Source: Nocardioides zeae
GTDB taxonomy: Bacteria > Actinomycetota > Actinomycetes > Propionibacteriales > Nocardioidaceae
Direction of reading: 5' to 3'
DNA: 64,000 nt
Assembly (NCBI RefSeq): GCF_030818655.1
Contig: NZ_JAUTAN010000001.1
Location: 1,736,001 to 1,800,000 of the forward strand
Made by a program: the position numbers and the translations under genes. Shown one piece after another: positions 1 through 8,573 of this stretch (position 1 is the stretch's first letter; each line of letters starts with the position of its first letter). The notes beneath the pieces are model-generated. The model made no database searches, was not told where the DNA came from, and worked only from the letters and a program-made list of their open reading frames with translations.

Positions 1-227
1 CGATCGACCACGAGCGCGAGCAGGAGGTCGTGGAGATGCGGACGACGCTGCAGCCGGCCCTGCGGCGTCTCGACGCCCGCGAGCGCCGCATCCTCGTGAT
101 GCGGTTCTTCCAGGACCGCACCCAGCAGGAGATCGCCGACGAGCTGGGCGTGACCCAGACGCAGGTGTCGCGCCTGCTCTCGGGCATCCTGCAGCAGCTG
201 CGGGACGCCGTGGGCACGGCCGCCTGA
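1..227 (+). CDS. RNA polymerase sigma factor, SigF/SigB type, 3' end only
   Basis: Partial gene; the reading frame is open from base 3 and the start lies upstream of the window. The visible 74 or so residues form sigma-70 region 4: an acidic linker, then RERRILVMRFFQDRTQQEIA and a helix-turn-helix GVTQTQVSRLLSGILQQLR that would contact the -35 element. The sequence style (RxxLxxLDxRERRIL..RFF) matches stress/sporulation-type group 3 sigma factors of actinobacteria. It ends at TGA 225-227 and is followed by a strong hairpin. Which sigma paralogue it is cannot be decided from this fragment. Confidence 0.85.
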   Translation, partial: IDHEREQEVVEMRTTLQPALRRLDARERRILVMRFFQDRTQQEIADELGVTQTQVSRLLSGILQQLRDAVGTAA

Positions 228-249
228 CGGTCGCCCGCACGACGCACGG

Positions 250-287
250 ACGCCGGCCACCGCTCCCCCGGGAGCGTTGGCCGGCGT
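250..287. terminator. Bidirectional intrinsic terminator
   Basis: Arms 250-266 and 271-287 pair over 17 positions with one mismatch around a 4-nt loop. It lies between two convergent genes (sigma factor and HhH-GPD protein) and would serve both strands. Confidence 0.8.
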
Positions 288-300
288 CGTCGTGGGGGCC

Positions 301-861
301 TCAGCCCTTGGCGGCTGCCTTCTTCATCTTCTTGAAGTCGCGCACCTTCTGCAGCGAGTCGGCGTCCACGACGTCGGCGACGGAGCGGTGGCCGTCGAGC
401 GCGTAGTCCCCCACCACCGCCTCCCAGCCCTCCGGGCGGACGTCGCGCTGCTTGGCCAGCAGCGCGACGAAGATCTGCGCCTTCTGCTTGCCGAAGCCGG
501 GCAGGGCCATGACGCGCTTGAGCAGGTCCTTGCCCGAGCTCGCCTCGGTCCAGATCCGGGAGGCGTCGCCGCCGTGCTCGTCCTCGACGATGCGGGCGAG
601 CTCCTGGAGGCGGGCGGCCATCGAGCCGGGGAACCGGTGGATCGCCGGGGTCGTGGAGCAGAGGGCGGCGAACTCGTCGGGGTCCGCCGCCGCGATCCGC
701 CCGGGCTCGAGCGTGCCGAACCGCTCGAGCACCTTCGCGGGGCCGCGGAAGGCGTGCTCCATCGGGTACTGCTGGTCGAGCATCATCCCGACGAGCAGCG
801 CGAACGGGTCGGAGTCGAGGACCTGGTCGGCCTCGGCGTCACCGGTGATCTGGATGGCCAT
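301..861 (-). CDS. HhH-GPD-type base excision repair protein
   Basis: 186 residues, ATG start at 861. The N-terminal half (LLVGMMLDQQYPMEHAFRGP) resembles the helical core of endonuclease III-like glycosylases. The segment VMALPGFGKQKAQIFVALL is the helix-hairpin-helix with the GxG DNA-backbone turn. The length of about 190 residues matches the small actinobacterial HhH-GPD family sometimes annotated as HesB-like. I do not see the four-cysteine iron-sulfur cluster of endonuclease III. The probable role is removal of damaged bases; the substrate is unknown. It sits just downstream of the universal stress protein gene on the same strand (51-bp gap). Confidence 0.8.
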   Translation of the reverse strand: MAIQITGDAEADQVLDSDPFALLVGMMLDQQYPMEHAFRGPAKVLERFGTLEPGRIAAADPDEFAALCSTTPAIHRFPGSMAARLQELARIVEDEHGGDASRIWTEASSGKDLLKRVMALPGFGKQKAQIFVALLAKQRDVRPEGWEAVVGDYALDGHRSVADVVDADSLQKVRDFKKMKKAAAKG

Positions 862-912
862 GGGGGCATGCTGCCACGTCGCGCGACGTACCCCCTCGGC
901 TCTCCCGGGGGC

Positions 913-1287
913 TCAGGCGACCTTGACCGCGAGCACGGGAGCGTGGGCGTCGAGGAGGATCCGCTGGGCGTTGCTGCCGAGCAGGAGCTTGCCCACCGGC
1001 GTGCGGCGGCGCAGCCCGATGACGATGAGGTCGGCGCCGACCTCCTCGGCCACGGCGAGCAGGTCCTCCGCCGGGTCGAACGCGCTCGTGCTGACCCGCA
1101 CCTCGTGGTCGACCCCGGCCGACTCCAGGCGCGCACGGGCAGCGTCGACGTCCGTGTCGACGTGGTCGCCCCGGGTCGAGCTCACGAGCACGATGCGGGC
1201 GTCGCGCAGGGCGGCCTCCTCCAGCGCGCGGCCGAGCGCGGCCTCTCCCTCGGGCTTGGGGACGTATCCCACCACGATCGTCGTCAC
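913..1287 (-). CDS. Universal stress protein (UspA family)
   Basis: 124 residues from a GTG start at 1287, preceded by GAGGAGG about 7 nt upstream. The N-terminus TTIVVGYVPKPEGEAALGRA is the first strand and helix of the Usp fold. The C-terminal part (DLIVIGLRRRTPVGKLLLGS followed by NAQRILLDAHAPVLAVK) carries the G-x2-G-x9-G-S/N-type nucleotide-binding loop, here G-K-LLLGS-N. It is a single-domain protein of usual length, cytoplasmic, and probably ATP-binding. A long open frame extends upstream, but the ribosome binding site and the family length fix this start. Confidence 0.88.
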   Translation of the reverse strand: MTTIVVGYVPKPEGEAALGRALEEAALRDARIVLVSSTRGDHVDTDVDAARARLESAGVDHEVRVSTSAFDPAEDLLAVAEEVGADLIVIGLRRRTPVGKLLLGSNAQRILLDAHAPVLAVKVA

Positions 1288-1443
1288 GGCGACCTCCTCG
1301 GCTCGACGGCGGCGAGCGCGGGACCCCGCACCACCTGCTCGCACGCTAGCCGATCGCGGCACTGTGGAGAACGGCTCGCGCCGGACGCGGCGTGGCGGCA
1401 GGCTGTGCGGGTGGGGACGACGACGGGAGCAGGAGCCGCGGAG

Positions 1444-1839
1444 GTGCCGGCCAGCACGTCCTCCGCCGAGCTGCGCCGCCTGGTCCTCGACCTGATCGCC
1501 CAGGGCCGGCACCGCACCTTCCCGTCGCTGGTGCACGTCGGTCGGCCCGGCCGGCACCGGTCGCTCGCGGCCGCCGAGCTCGACGACCACGCGCTGCGCA
1601 CCGACGTGCTCGCGACGCTCCTGGCGTCGACCGACGGAGCACCCCTGGTGTGGCTGACCCGGCCCGGCGAGCCCGTGGTGGAGGACGGCGACCAGGCGTG
1701 GTCGCGCGCCGTGCGGGCGGCGTCCGCCGAGACGGGCCGACCGACCCCGTTCGTCGTGGTGACCCGGCACGGGTGGGCCGACCCGGCGCACGGTCACGGA
1801 CGCACCTGGCGGCGGCTGCGCGACCGTCGGCCGCACTGA
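1444..1839 (+). CDS. Hypothetical protein, 131 residues
   Basis: I do not recognise this family. The chosen GTG at 1444 has AGGAG at 1431-1435 with an 8-nt spacer; in-frame GTG codons at 1405 and 1411 are possible alternatives without a good ribosome binding site. The protein is soluble, without membrane segments, with a helical start (SSAELRRLVLDLIAQG), a centre rich in short strands (APLVWLTRPGEPVVEDGDQA) and an arginine-rich tail (RTWRRLRDRRPH). It is divergent from the universal stress protein gene and convergent with the ligase-like gene that follows. Confidence 0.5.
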   Translation: MPASTSSAELRRLVLDLIAQGRHRTFPSLVHVGRPGRHRSLAAAELDDHALRTDVLATLLASTDGAPLVWLTRPGEPVVEDGDQAWSRAVRAASAETGRPTPFVVVTRHGWADPAHGHGRTWRRLRDRRPH

Positions 1840-1865
1840 GGGCGGCCGGGCCACCGTCCCGTCGC

Positions 1866-3362
1866 TCAGCGCGCGGCGGGCACCTCCCACGTGTGCACGG
1901 GCTCGTTCGAGTGCATGTGCTCGCGGTAGTCGCGCAGGGCCCGGCGCAGCGCCTCGGGGCGTTCGAGCGAGGCCTCGGCGTGCACGCGGCGCACGAACCA
2001 CTCCGCGCCGTTGGTGCCCTGCAGGCACCGCTGCTCGATGATGCCGAGCAGGCGGTCGGCCTCGGCGGTCTCGGCTCCCCAGGCCAGCAGGCCCTCGTGG
2101 GCGAGGGGCAGGAGCCGGCGCAGCACGAGCTCGGTCGCCGCGGCCTGGCCGACGCCCGGCCAGTAGACCTCGGCCTCGATCCCGTGCCGCGCCCCGAGGT
2201 GGAAGTTCTCCTCGGCGGCACTGAACGACATGCGGGACCAGACGGGCCGGTCCTCCTCGACGAGGGCCCGCACGAGCCCGAAGTAGAAGGCGGCGTTCGC
2301 CATGGTGTCGACCACCGTGGGCCCCGCGGGCAGCACGCGGTTCTCGACCCGGAGGTGGGGGACCCCGTCGGCGATGTCGTAGACGGGGCGGTTCCAGCGG
2401 TAGATCGTGCCGTTGTGGAGCCGCAGCTCCGCCAGCGACGGCACGCCGCCCTCGGCGAGCACGGCCGCCGGGTCCTCGTCGTCGACGATCGGGAGCAGCG
2501 CCGGGAAGTAGCGCACGTTCTCCTCGAACAGGTCGAACACCGACGTCACCCAACGCTCCCCGAACCACACCCGCGGCCGCACCCCCTGCGCCTTCAGCTC
2601 CTCGCTGCGGGTGTCGGTCGCCTGCTCGAAGAGCGGGATCCGCGTCTCCCGCCACAGCTCGCGGCCCAGCAGGAACGGCGAGTTGGCGCCGAGCGCGAGC
2701 TGGATGCCCGAGATGGCCTGGGACGCGTTCCAGTAGTCCGCGAAGTCCTCCGGGGAGGTCTGCACGTGGAGCTGGGTGCTCGTGCACGCCGCCTCGGGGA
2801 CGATCGAGTCGGTCGCGGTCTCCAGGCGCTCGACGCCCTTGACGTCGATGACGATGTCCTCGCCGCGCGCCGCGAGGATCTGCTCGCTCAGCAGCGCGTA
2901 CCGCGGGTTGGGGCTGAGGGACGCCGGCGTCATGTGGCCGTGGCCCAGCGTCGGCAGGACGCCGATCATGACGAGGTGCGCGCCCAGCGGGGCGCTGGCG
3001 GCCTCGGCGTCGTTGAGGCTGCGCCGCAGCGACTCCTCGAACACCGTGAGCCCGCCGGGAGCACCGGGGCCGGTGGGGCGGAGCCGGGCGGGCGCCACGT
3101 TGATCTCGATGTTGAACTGCCCGAGCTCCGTCTGGAAGTCGGGGTCGGCGACCGCGTCGAGGACCTCCGCGCTGGACAGCGACGGCTCCTCGTGCGCGTC
3201 GACGAGGTTGAGCTCGACCTCGAGCCCCGTCATCGGGTCCTCCGCCGCGAACGCCGGCTCGCGCAGCATGCTGGCGAGCACGTCCAGCGAACGACGGACC
3301 TTCTCACGGTGCCGCGTGCGATCGGCACGCGAGAACTCCTGGTGATCGACCTCCTCGCCCAT
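1866..3362 (-). CDS. Glutamate-cysteine ligase-like protein (GCS2 family)
   Basis: 498 residues. The family (PF04107) joins an amino acid to the gamma-carboxyl of glutamate with ATP. Visible family features are the N-terminal GLEVELNLVD (the E-x-E metal/substrate strand), FNIEINVAP, the central TSTQLHVQ and the late HNGTIYRWNRPV-DI-DG..HLRVENR stretch with active-site acidic and arginine residues. Length fits the longer actinobacterial GCS2 proteins. It could be a true gamma-glutamylcysteine synthetase or another gamma-glutamyl ligase; thiol biochemistry of the host is not visible here. The start ATG at 3362 is preceded by TACGCT and a 6-nt spacer, so the mRNA is probably leaderless. Confidence 0.78.
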   Translation of the reverse strand: MGEEVDHQEFSRADRTRHREKVRRSLDVLASMLREPAFAAEDPMTGLEVELNLVDAHEEPSLSSAEVLDAVADPDFQTELGQFNIEINVAPARLRPTGPGAPGGLTVFEESLRRSLNDAEAASAPLGAHLVMIGVLPTLGHGHMTPASLSPNPRYALLSEQILAARGEDIVIDVKGVERLETATDSIVPEAACTSTQLHVQTSPEDFADYWNASQAISGIQLALGANSPFLLGRELWRETRIPLFEQATDTRSEELKAQGVRPRVWFGERWVTSVFDLFEENVRYFPALLPIVDDEDPAAVLAEGGVPSLAELRLHNGTIYRWNRPVYDIADGVPHLRVENRVLPAGPTVVDTMANAAFYFGLVRALVEEDRPVWSRMSFSAAEENFHLGARHGIEAEVYWPGVGQAAATELVLRRLLPLAHEGLLAWGAETAEADRLLGIIEQRCLQGTNGAEWFVRRVHAEASLERPEALRRALRDYREHMHSNEPVHTWEVPAAR

Positions 3363-3374
3363 GTCGGCAGCGTA
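3363..3374 (-). promoter_or_regulatory. Leaderless -10 box for the GCS2 gene
   Basis: On the minus strand TACGCT (3374-3369) is followed by 6 nt and then ATG at 3362. No Shine-Dalgarno sequence is present. Confidence 0.5.
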
Positions 3375-3413
3375 GTGGCCCGGTCCCCACGCCGGGCCCG
3401 CCGCGACGACGGC

Positions 3414-4463
3414 TCAGGCCGGGTCGCCGAGCGCCGCGGTCACGTCCTCCCACCACGACGGCGGTGCGGCAGCCTCGAGGAAGTCGCGCACCAGCCGACC
3501 GAGCGGGTGGCCGGGCTCCTCCGCGAGGCACACGTCCACGGCGCACCACGCCAGGGCACCCGACCCGTCCAACCAGGCGGTCAGGCCGGCGAGCGCGGCC
3601 GGCCCCGACCGCCAGCCCTCGGGTGCGCGCCGCACGAGGTCGAGCCAGACCTCGACGTGGCGCGCGGCCTCCTCACGACCGACGCCGGCCCACGCCGCGT
3701 CGCGGTGCCGGCCCAGCCGCAGGGCGACGACGAGCCGCGCGGCGTCCTCCGTCCCGAGCGGCGTCCCCGAGCCGGCCGCCCGGGCGACGGTCTCCGCCAC
3801 CCACCGCGACTCCGCCGGACCCGGCCGCGGACTCCCTCGGCGCTCGACGGCGGCGGCCACCTCGGCGCGCGCGTCCTCCGCCGCCGGCGCCAGGAGCTCC
3901 GCCAGCTCCTCACGGCTGCCGAGCACGACCCGGCCGTGCAGCACCGCTGCGGCCCGCACCGGGTGGCTCTCGTTCCGGTACGGCGCGGACCCGCCGCCGG
4001 CGACGTCGGCGTCCCCCGCGGCGTACCAGCGCTGCCCGTCGGCCCGCAGCAGCGCGATGACGGCGATGCCCGCGGCCGCGCACGACGCCTCGAGGTGCGC
4101 GGCGGTGGCCGCCCCGAGACGGGGGTCCCGCGTGTAGACCACGGCCGCGACGGACGCGACCCCGTGGCGACGGCAGGGCGCGACCGCGGCCTCGACGACC
4201 TCGCCGAGCACCGTCGGCGGGTCGTCGGGACCGGGGAGCCCGATCCTCAGGTGCGGTCCGGTGGCACCCCGGCCGGTGGGCCCGTCGTGGGAGGAGCGTC
4301 CGCCCACGCCGAAGCTGAGGAGCACGAGCGAGTGGTGGGGCTCGAAGCCGAGCACCACGGGGACGGTGGCGAGCAGGTCGTCGGGCGTCCGCAGGCGGAG
4401 GGTCAGCGGCGAGGGGTCGGGCGCGGACGGGTCGGGTGCGGACGTGGGGTCGTCGGTGGTCAT
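3414..4463 (-). CDS. DUF4192 domain-containing protein
   Basis: 349 residues, ATG at 4463 with a GGGGGAG tract about 8 nt upstream. The start LRTPDDLLATVPVVLGFEPHHSLVLLSFG is the typical opening of DUF4192 proteins, a family of unknown function confined mainly to actinobacteria. The middle contains VVYTRDPRLGAATAAHLEASC and DALRADGQRW-like segments; the C-terminal half is helical and alanine-rich. The first 20 residues are a low-complexity S/P/D tail. It is divergent from dinB with only about 110 bp between start codons. Confidence 0.85.
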   Translation of the reverse strand: MTTDDPTSAPDPSAPDPSPLTLRLRTPDDLLATVPVVLGFEPHHSLVLLSFGVGGRSSHDGPTGRGATGPHLRIGLPGPDDPPTVLGEVVEAAVAPCRRHGVASVAAVVYTRDPRLGAATAAHLEASCAAAGIAVIALLRADGQRWYAAGDADVAGGGSAPYRNESHPVRAAAVLHGRVVLGSREELAELLAPAAEDARAEVAAAVERRGSPRPGPAESRWVAETVARAAGSGTPLGTEDAARLVVALRLGRHRDAAWAGVGREEAARHVEVWLDLVRRAPEGWRSGPAALAGLTAWLDGSGALAWCAVDVCLAEEPGHPLGRLVRDFLEAAAPPSWWEDVTAALGDPA

Positions 4464-4564
4464 GGAGGTGCTCTCCCCCGCCGGCGCCACCCGCTCCCGG
4501 CCGGTCCGGGCCGCTGGGGACGACCGCGCCGTACCGGCGACCTGTGGACGACGAGGGGGCCGAC

Positions 4565-4576
4565 TACCGTGGTCGG
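4565..4576 (+). promoter_or_regulatory. Leaderless -10 box for dinB
   Basis: TACCGT at 4565-4570, then a 6-nt spacer and GTG at 4577. No ribosome binding site is seen upstream of this GTG. Confidence 0.5.
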
Positions 4577-6112
4577 GTGCCACCCCCGACGCCCGCGATC
4601 CCCCCGCCCTCCGCGGCGGGCGCGGTGGGCCACCGGGCGCACGCGTCGATCCTCCACCTCGACCTCGACGCCTTCTTCGCCGCCGTCGAGCAGCGGGACA
4701 AGCCGTCGCTGCGGGGCAAGCCGGTCGTCGTCGGCGGCACGAGCGGGCGGGGCGTGGTGGCCACCGCCTCCTACGAGGCACGCGCCTTCGGCGTCCGCTC
4801 CGCCATGTCGACGCGGGAGGCCCGGGCGCGGTGTCCCCACGCGGCGTACCTGCGGGGGCGGTTCGACGCCTACCGCGAGGCGAGCGGCGTCGTGATGGGC
4901 ATCCTGCGCTCCGTCTCCCCGATGGTCGAGCCCCTCTCGCTCGACGAGGCCTTCGTGGACCTCGCCGCGGCCGACGACCCGCTGCTGCCCGACCTGGAGC
5001 CAGCCACGGTGCGGACCTTCGCCGAGGCGCTCCGCGCCCGGGTGCACGAGGCGACCGGCGGCCTGACCGCGTCGGTCGGGATCGGTACGTCGAAGCTCGT
5101 CGCCAAGATCGCCAGCGACCTCGACAAGCCGGACGGCCTGGTGCTCGTGCCGCCCGGCGGCGAGCAGGAGCTGCTCCGTCCGATGGCGGTGACCGTCATC
5201 CCCGGCGTCGGCCCTGCGACGGCCGAGCGGCTGCGCCGCGCCGGGGTGCGCACGGTCGCCGACCTGGAGTCGCTGAGCGTCGACGAGCTCGTCCGCCAGG
5301 TCGGCACCGCCCACGGCCGCTCGTTGCACGAGCTGGCCCGGGCCCACGACCTCCGGCCCGTCGTTGCGGAGCGCGAGGCGAAGTCGGTGAGCGTCGAGAG
5401 CACCTACGAGCACGACATCACCGACCCCGCCGTCATGGCCGACGTGCTGACCCGGCAGGCGACGGGCGTGGCGACCCGGCTGGCCGCGGCGGGCCTGTCC
5501 GGACGCACCGTGACCATCAAGGTGCGGTTCTCGGACTTCACCACGCTCAACCGGTCGGCCACGCTCCCGGCGCCCGTCGACGCCGCCGGCCCGATCGCGC
5601 GCGTCGCGCGCACCCTCCTGGGCGACCTCGTCGGCGCCGCGGAGCGGGACGTGCGCAGCGGCGTGCGTCTCCTCGGCGTGGGGGTGTCCGGCCTCGCCGA
5701 CTGGGTGCAGGACGACCTCTTCAGCGTGCTCGAGGCGGAGGCCGCCGTCGCGACGGGGACGGACCCGGGCGAGGACGCCTCGACGGACGAGCCCACGACG
5801 GCGGACGTGCCGCCCGGTGCCCCTGCGCCGGAACCGCCGCGGGAGTGGGCCGCGGGCGCGGACGTCGAGCACGACGAGCACGGCCGCGGCTGGGTGTGGG
5901 GTGCGGGGCGGGGGGTCGTGACGGTGCGGTTCGAGACCGCGACGACCCCGCCCGGCCCCGTGCGCTCGTTCCGCGCCGACGACCCCGCGCTGCGCCCCTG
6001 GGTGCGTCCGGTGCCGGTCGCGGACCCGCTGGACCCGCTGGCCGTCCCGGAGGGTGTCGATCCCGTGGTGCCGGTGGAGGAGCCCCGGGAGCCGTCGGGC
6101 GGCATGGCCTAG
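4577..6112 (+). CDS. dinB: DNA polymerase IV (Y family)
   Basis: 511 residues from GTG 4577; an open frame runs further upstream but is not conserved-looking. Signature motifs are ILHLDLDAFFAAVEQRDKP (catalytic DxD metal site and steric-gate region), YEARAFGVRSAM, and the second catalytic cluster SLDEAFVDL. The helix-hairpin-helix GVGPATAERLRRAGVRTVADL and the little-finger domain follow. The last 100 residues are an acidic/proline-rich tail ending in a segment with GWVWGAGRGVVTVRFET and FRADDPALRPW, as in many actinobacterial DinB proteins. Role: error-prone translesion synthesis. No obvious LexA box was noticed upstream. The stop codon TAG is shared with the -10 box of the next gene. Confidence 0.93.
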   Translation: MPPPTPAIPPPSAAGAVGHRAHASILHLDLDAFFAAVEQRDKPSLRGKPVVVGGTSGRGVVATASYEARAFGVRSAMSTREARARCPHAAYLRGRFDAYREASGVVMGILRSVSPMVEPLSLDEAFVDLAAADDPLLPDLEPATVRTFAEALRARVHEATGGLTASVGIGTSKLVAKIASDLDKPDGLVLVPPGGEQELLRPMAVTVIPGVGPATAERLRRAGVRTVADLESLSVDELVRQVGTAHGRSLHELARAHDLRPVVAEREAKSVSVESTYEHDITDPAVMADVLTRQATGVATRLAAAGLSGRTVTIKVRFSDFTTLNRSATLPAPVDAAGPIARVARTLLGDLVGAAERDVRSGVRLLGVGVSGLADWVQDDLFSVLEAEAAVATGTDPGEDASTDEPTTADVPPGAPAPEPPREWAAGADVEHDEHGRGWVWGAGRGVVTVRFETATTPPGPVRSFRADDPALRPWVRPVPVADPLDPLAVPEGVDPVVPVEEPREPSGGMA

Positions 6113-6121
6113 CCTCGCGGC
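6110..6121 (+). promoter_or_regulatory. Leaderless -10 box for the S9 peptidase gene
   Basis: TAGCCT at 6110-6115 followed by 6 nt and ATG 6122. The first three bases of the hexamer are the dinB stop codon. Confidence 0.5.
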
Positions 6122-8368
6122 ATGGTCGAGAACGAAGGCGCTCCTGCTCAGCCCCCCGTCGCCCCCGCCCGTCCCGTGACGACGGTCCACCACGGCCACG
6201 AGCGCACGGACGAGTACGACTGGCTGCGCGACAAGGACGACCCCGAGGTGATCGCCTACCTCGAGGCGGAGAACGCGTGGACCGAGGCGCGCACCGCCCA
6301 CCTGGCCGACCTGCGCGCCGCCATCTTCGACGAGATCCGGGCCCGCACGCAGGAGACCGACCTCTCGGTCCCCACGCGCAACCGGGGGTACTGGTACTAC
6401 TCGCGCTCCTTCGAGGGGCGGGAGTACGGCGCGTCCTGCCGCGTCCCGGTCGTCGACGCCCCCGACTGGACGCCGCCGCAGCCCGCCGCGGACTGCTCGC
6501 CCGACGAGCCGGCCCTGCCCGGCGAGGAGCTGCTCCTCGACCTCAACGCCCTCGCCGAGGGCCACGACTTCTTCTCCCTCGGCGGCTCGTCGATCAGCCC
6601 GACGACGACCCTGCTGGCCTACGCCACCGACACGGTCGGCGACGAGCGCTACACGGTGCGCTTCAAGGACCTCACGACCGGCGACCTGCTCGAGGACGAG
6701 CTCACCGGCGTGCTCGGCGGCGTGACGTGGAGCCGCGACTCGACGAGCTGCTACTACACGACCGTCGACGACACCTGGCGCCCCGACAAGGTGTGGCGCC
6801 ACGTGCTCGGCACGCCGCAGGCCGACGACGAGCTGGTGTTCCACGAGACCGACGCGCGCTACTGGACGGGGATCGGCCGGTCGCGCAGCGACCGGTTCCT
6901 CATGGTCGTCAGCGGCTCCAAGACCACGACGGAGTGCCGCTTCCTCGACTTCGACGCCCCGGACGCCGGCTTCCAGGTCTTCGCCGAGCGGGTCGACGGG
7001 GTGGAGTACGGGATCGAGCACGCCCGCATCGCCGGGCGCGACGTCTTCCTCGTCCTCCACAACGTGACCGGCCCGGACTTCGAGATCGGCGTCGCCGCCG
7101 TCGAGCCGACCACCTCCGACCGCTGGGAGCCGCTCGTCCCGCACGACCCCGCCGTGCGGCTCGAGGCGGTCGACGCGTTCGCCGGGCACCTCGTCGTCCA
7201 CCAGCGGAGCGAGGGGCTCACGCAGCTGCGGATCATCGAGCTGCCCGCCGAGCCCACCTCGGCGACCGGCCTCGGCGACGACTACCTCGTCTCCTTCGAC
7301 GACGAGCTCTACACGATCGAGTCCGGGGGCAACCCGGCCTTCGACCAGCCCACCGTCCGCGTCGGCTACACGACGCTCGCGGTGCCGTCGTCGGTCTACG
7401 ACTACGACGTGCGCGACCGGTCGCTGCACCTCCTCCGCCGCACACCGGTGCTGGGCGGCTACGAGCCGTCGGACTACGTCGAGCAGCGCCTGTGGGCCGA
7501 GGCCGAGGACGGCGAGCGGGTGCCGATCTCGCTGGTCGCGCGGCGCGAGGTCGCCGAGGCCGTCGCCTCCGGCTCCCCCGCCCCGCTGCACCTCTACGGC
7601 TACGGCTCCTACGAGGCCTCGATGGACCCCTACTTCTCGATCGCCCGGCTGTCGGTGCTCGACCGCGGCGCGGTCTTCGCGATCGCCCACGTGCGGGGCG
7701 GCGGCGAGATGGGTCGCCGGTGGTACGACCAGGGGAAGATGGAGCACAAGCAGAACACCTTCTCCGACTTCATCGCCTGCGGCCGCCACCTGGTCGCCAC
7801 CGGGTGGACCACGCCCGAGCGCATGGTGGCGGAGGGCGGCAGCGCCGGCGGCCTGCTCGTCGGGGCCGTGCTCAACCAGGCGCCCGAGCTCTGGGGCGGG
7901 GTGGTCGCGAACGTCCCGTTCGTCGATGCCCTCACCTCGATGCTGGACTCCACGCTCCCGCTCACCGTGGGCGAGTACGAGGAGTGGGGCAACCCCGAGG
8001 CCGACGCCGCGGCGTACGAGCGGATGGCGGGCTACGCGCCGTACGACAACGTGGCGGCGGTCGACTACCCGCCGGTGCTGGCGGAGACGTCGCTCAACGA
8101 CACCCGGGTGCTCTACGTCGAGCCGGCCAAGTGGGTCGCCCGGCTCCGGGCCCGTGCGGTCGGGCGGCGCGACGTCCTCCTGCGCACGGAGATGGCGGCC
8201 GGCCACGGCGGCGTCTCGGGCCGCTACCAGGCGTGGAAGGACCGTGCGTTCAGCCTCGCGTGGATCCTCGACCGCATGGGTCTGGCCGAGGTCGAGCCCA
8301 CCCGGTCCGGCGCCGGATCGGGCACGCAGGCCACCCCTCCGGAGGCGTCCGCGGGGGCTCGCTCCTGA
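6122..8368 (+). CDS. S9 family peptidase, oligopeptidase B type
   Basis: 748 residues. Oligopeptidase B cleaves short peptides after basic residues in the cytoplasm. The N-terminal section (YDWLRDKDDPEVIAYLEAEN) is the classic S9A opening, the middle is the beta-propeller (RDSTSCYYTTVDDTWRPDKV), and the C-terminal hydrolase domain carries the triad: Ser574 in GGSAGGLL, Asp660 in LNDTRV and His695 in GHGGVSGRY. No signal peptide. The start is set by the leaderless promoter signature. A mix of Pro/Ala residues forms an unstructured first 25 residues. Confidence 0.92.
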   Translation: MVENEGAPAQPPVAPARPVTTVHHGHERTDEYDWLRDKDDPEVIAYLEAENAWTEARTAHLADLRAAIFDEIRARTQETDLSVPTRNRGYWYYSRSFEGREYGASCRVPVVDAPDWTPPQPAADCSPDEPALPGEELLLDLNALAEGHDFFSLGGSSISPTTTLLAYATDTVGDERYTVRFKDLTTGDLLEDELTGVLGGVTWSRDSTSCYYTTVDDTWRPDKVWRHVLGTPQADDELVFHETDARYWTGIGRSRSDRFLMVVSGSKTTTECRFLDFDAPDAGFQVFAERVDGVEYGIEHARIAGRDVFLVLHNVTGPDFEIGVAAVEPTTSDRWEPLVPHDPAVRLEAVDAFAGHLVVHQRSEGLTQLRIIELPAEPTSATGLGDDYLVSFDDELYTIESGGNPAFDQPTVRVGYTTLAVPSSVYDYDVRDRSLHLLRRTPVLGGYEPSDYVEQRLWAEAEDGERVPISLVARREVAEAVASGSPAPLHLYGYGSYEASMDPYFSIARLSVLDRGAVFAIAHVRGGGEMGRRWYDQGKMEHKQNTFSDFIACGRHLVATGWTTPERMVAEGGSAGGLLVGAVLNQAPELWGGVVANVPFVDALTSMLDSTLPLTVGEYEEWGNPEADAAAYERMAGYAPYDNVAAVDYPPVLAETSLNDTRVLYVEPAKWVARLRARAVGRRDVLLRTEMAAGHGGVSGRYQAWKDRAFSLAWILDRMGLAEVEPTRSGAGSGTQATPPEASAGARS

Positions 8369-8380
8369 GACGTCTCCCCG

Positions 8381-8396
8381 GGGACTGAGAAGTCCC
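8381..8396 (+). terminator. Small hairpin after the S9 peptidase gene
   Basis: GGGACT-GAGA-AGTCCC, a perfect 6-bp stem with a GNRA-type loop 12 nt after the peptidase stop codon. May act with the larger inverted repeat at 8455-8508. Confidence 0.4.
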
Positions 8397-8454
8397 TGAG
8401 ATTCGCCTCCAGCGGCAACTCTGCGGAGTTCTTGCACGTCTGGGTCTGACGAGA

Positions 8455-8508
8455 GGCACCACGGGGAACCGGTCGTGACCGGGACCCATCGGGAATCCCC
8501 GTGGTGCC
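8455..8508. repeat. 13-bp perfect inverted repeat upstream of the sigma factor gene
   Basis: Arms GGCACCACGGGGA (8455-8467) and its exact complement at 8496-8508 enclose 28 nt that can form smaller hairpins (GGTC/GACC). It ends 65 nt before the sigma gene ATG. It may be a terminator for the peptidase gene or a structured leader/operator of the sigma gene. Confidence 0.6.
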
Positions 8509-8573
8509 GAAGCAGTTACACCACACGTGCGGCGCGCCACCCCGGCGCTGCACCGACGAGGAGGGCGGGTCAC

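Noticed and set aside
3123..3700. Extra frames overlapping the GCS2/DUF4192 junction
   Set aside because: Short gap of 51 bp is occupied by the leaderless promoter; the frames are Arg-rich shadows.
4261..8437. Very long open frames on both strands opposite or across dinB and the peptidase gene
   Set aside because: Arg/Pro/Gly/Ala-rich translations without domains; typical shadow frames of GC-rich coding DNA.
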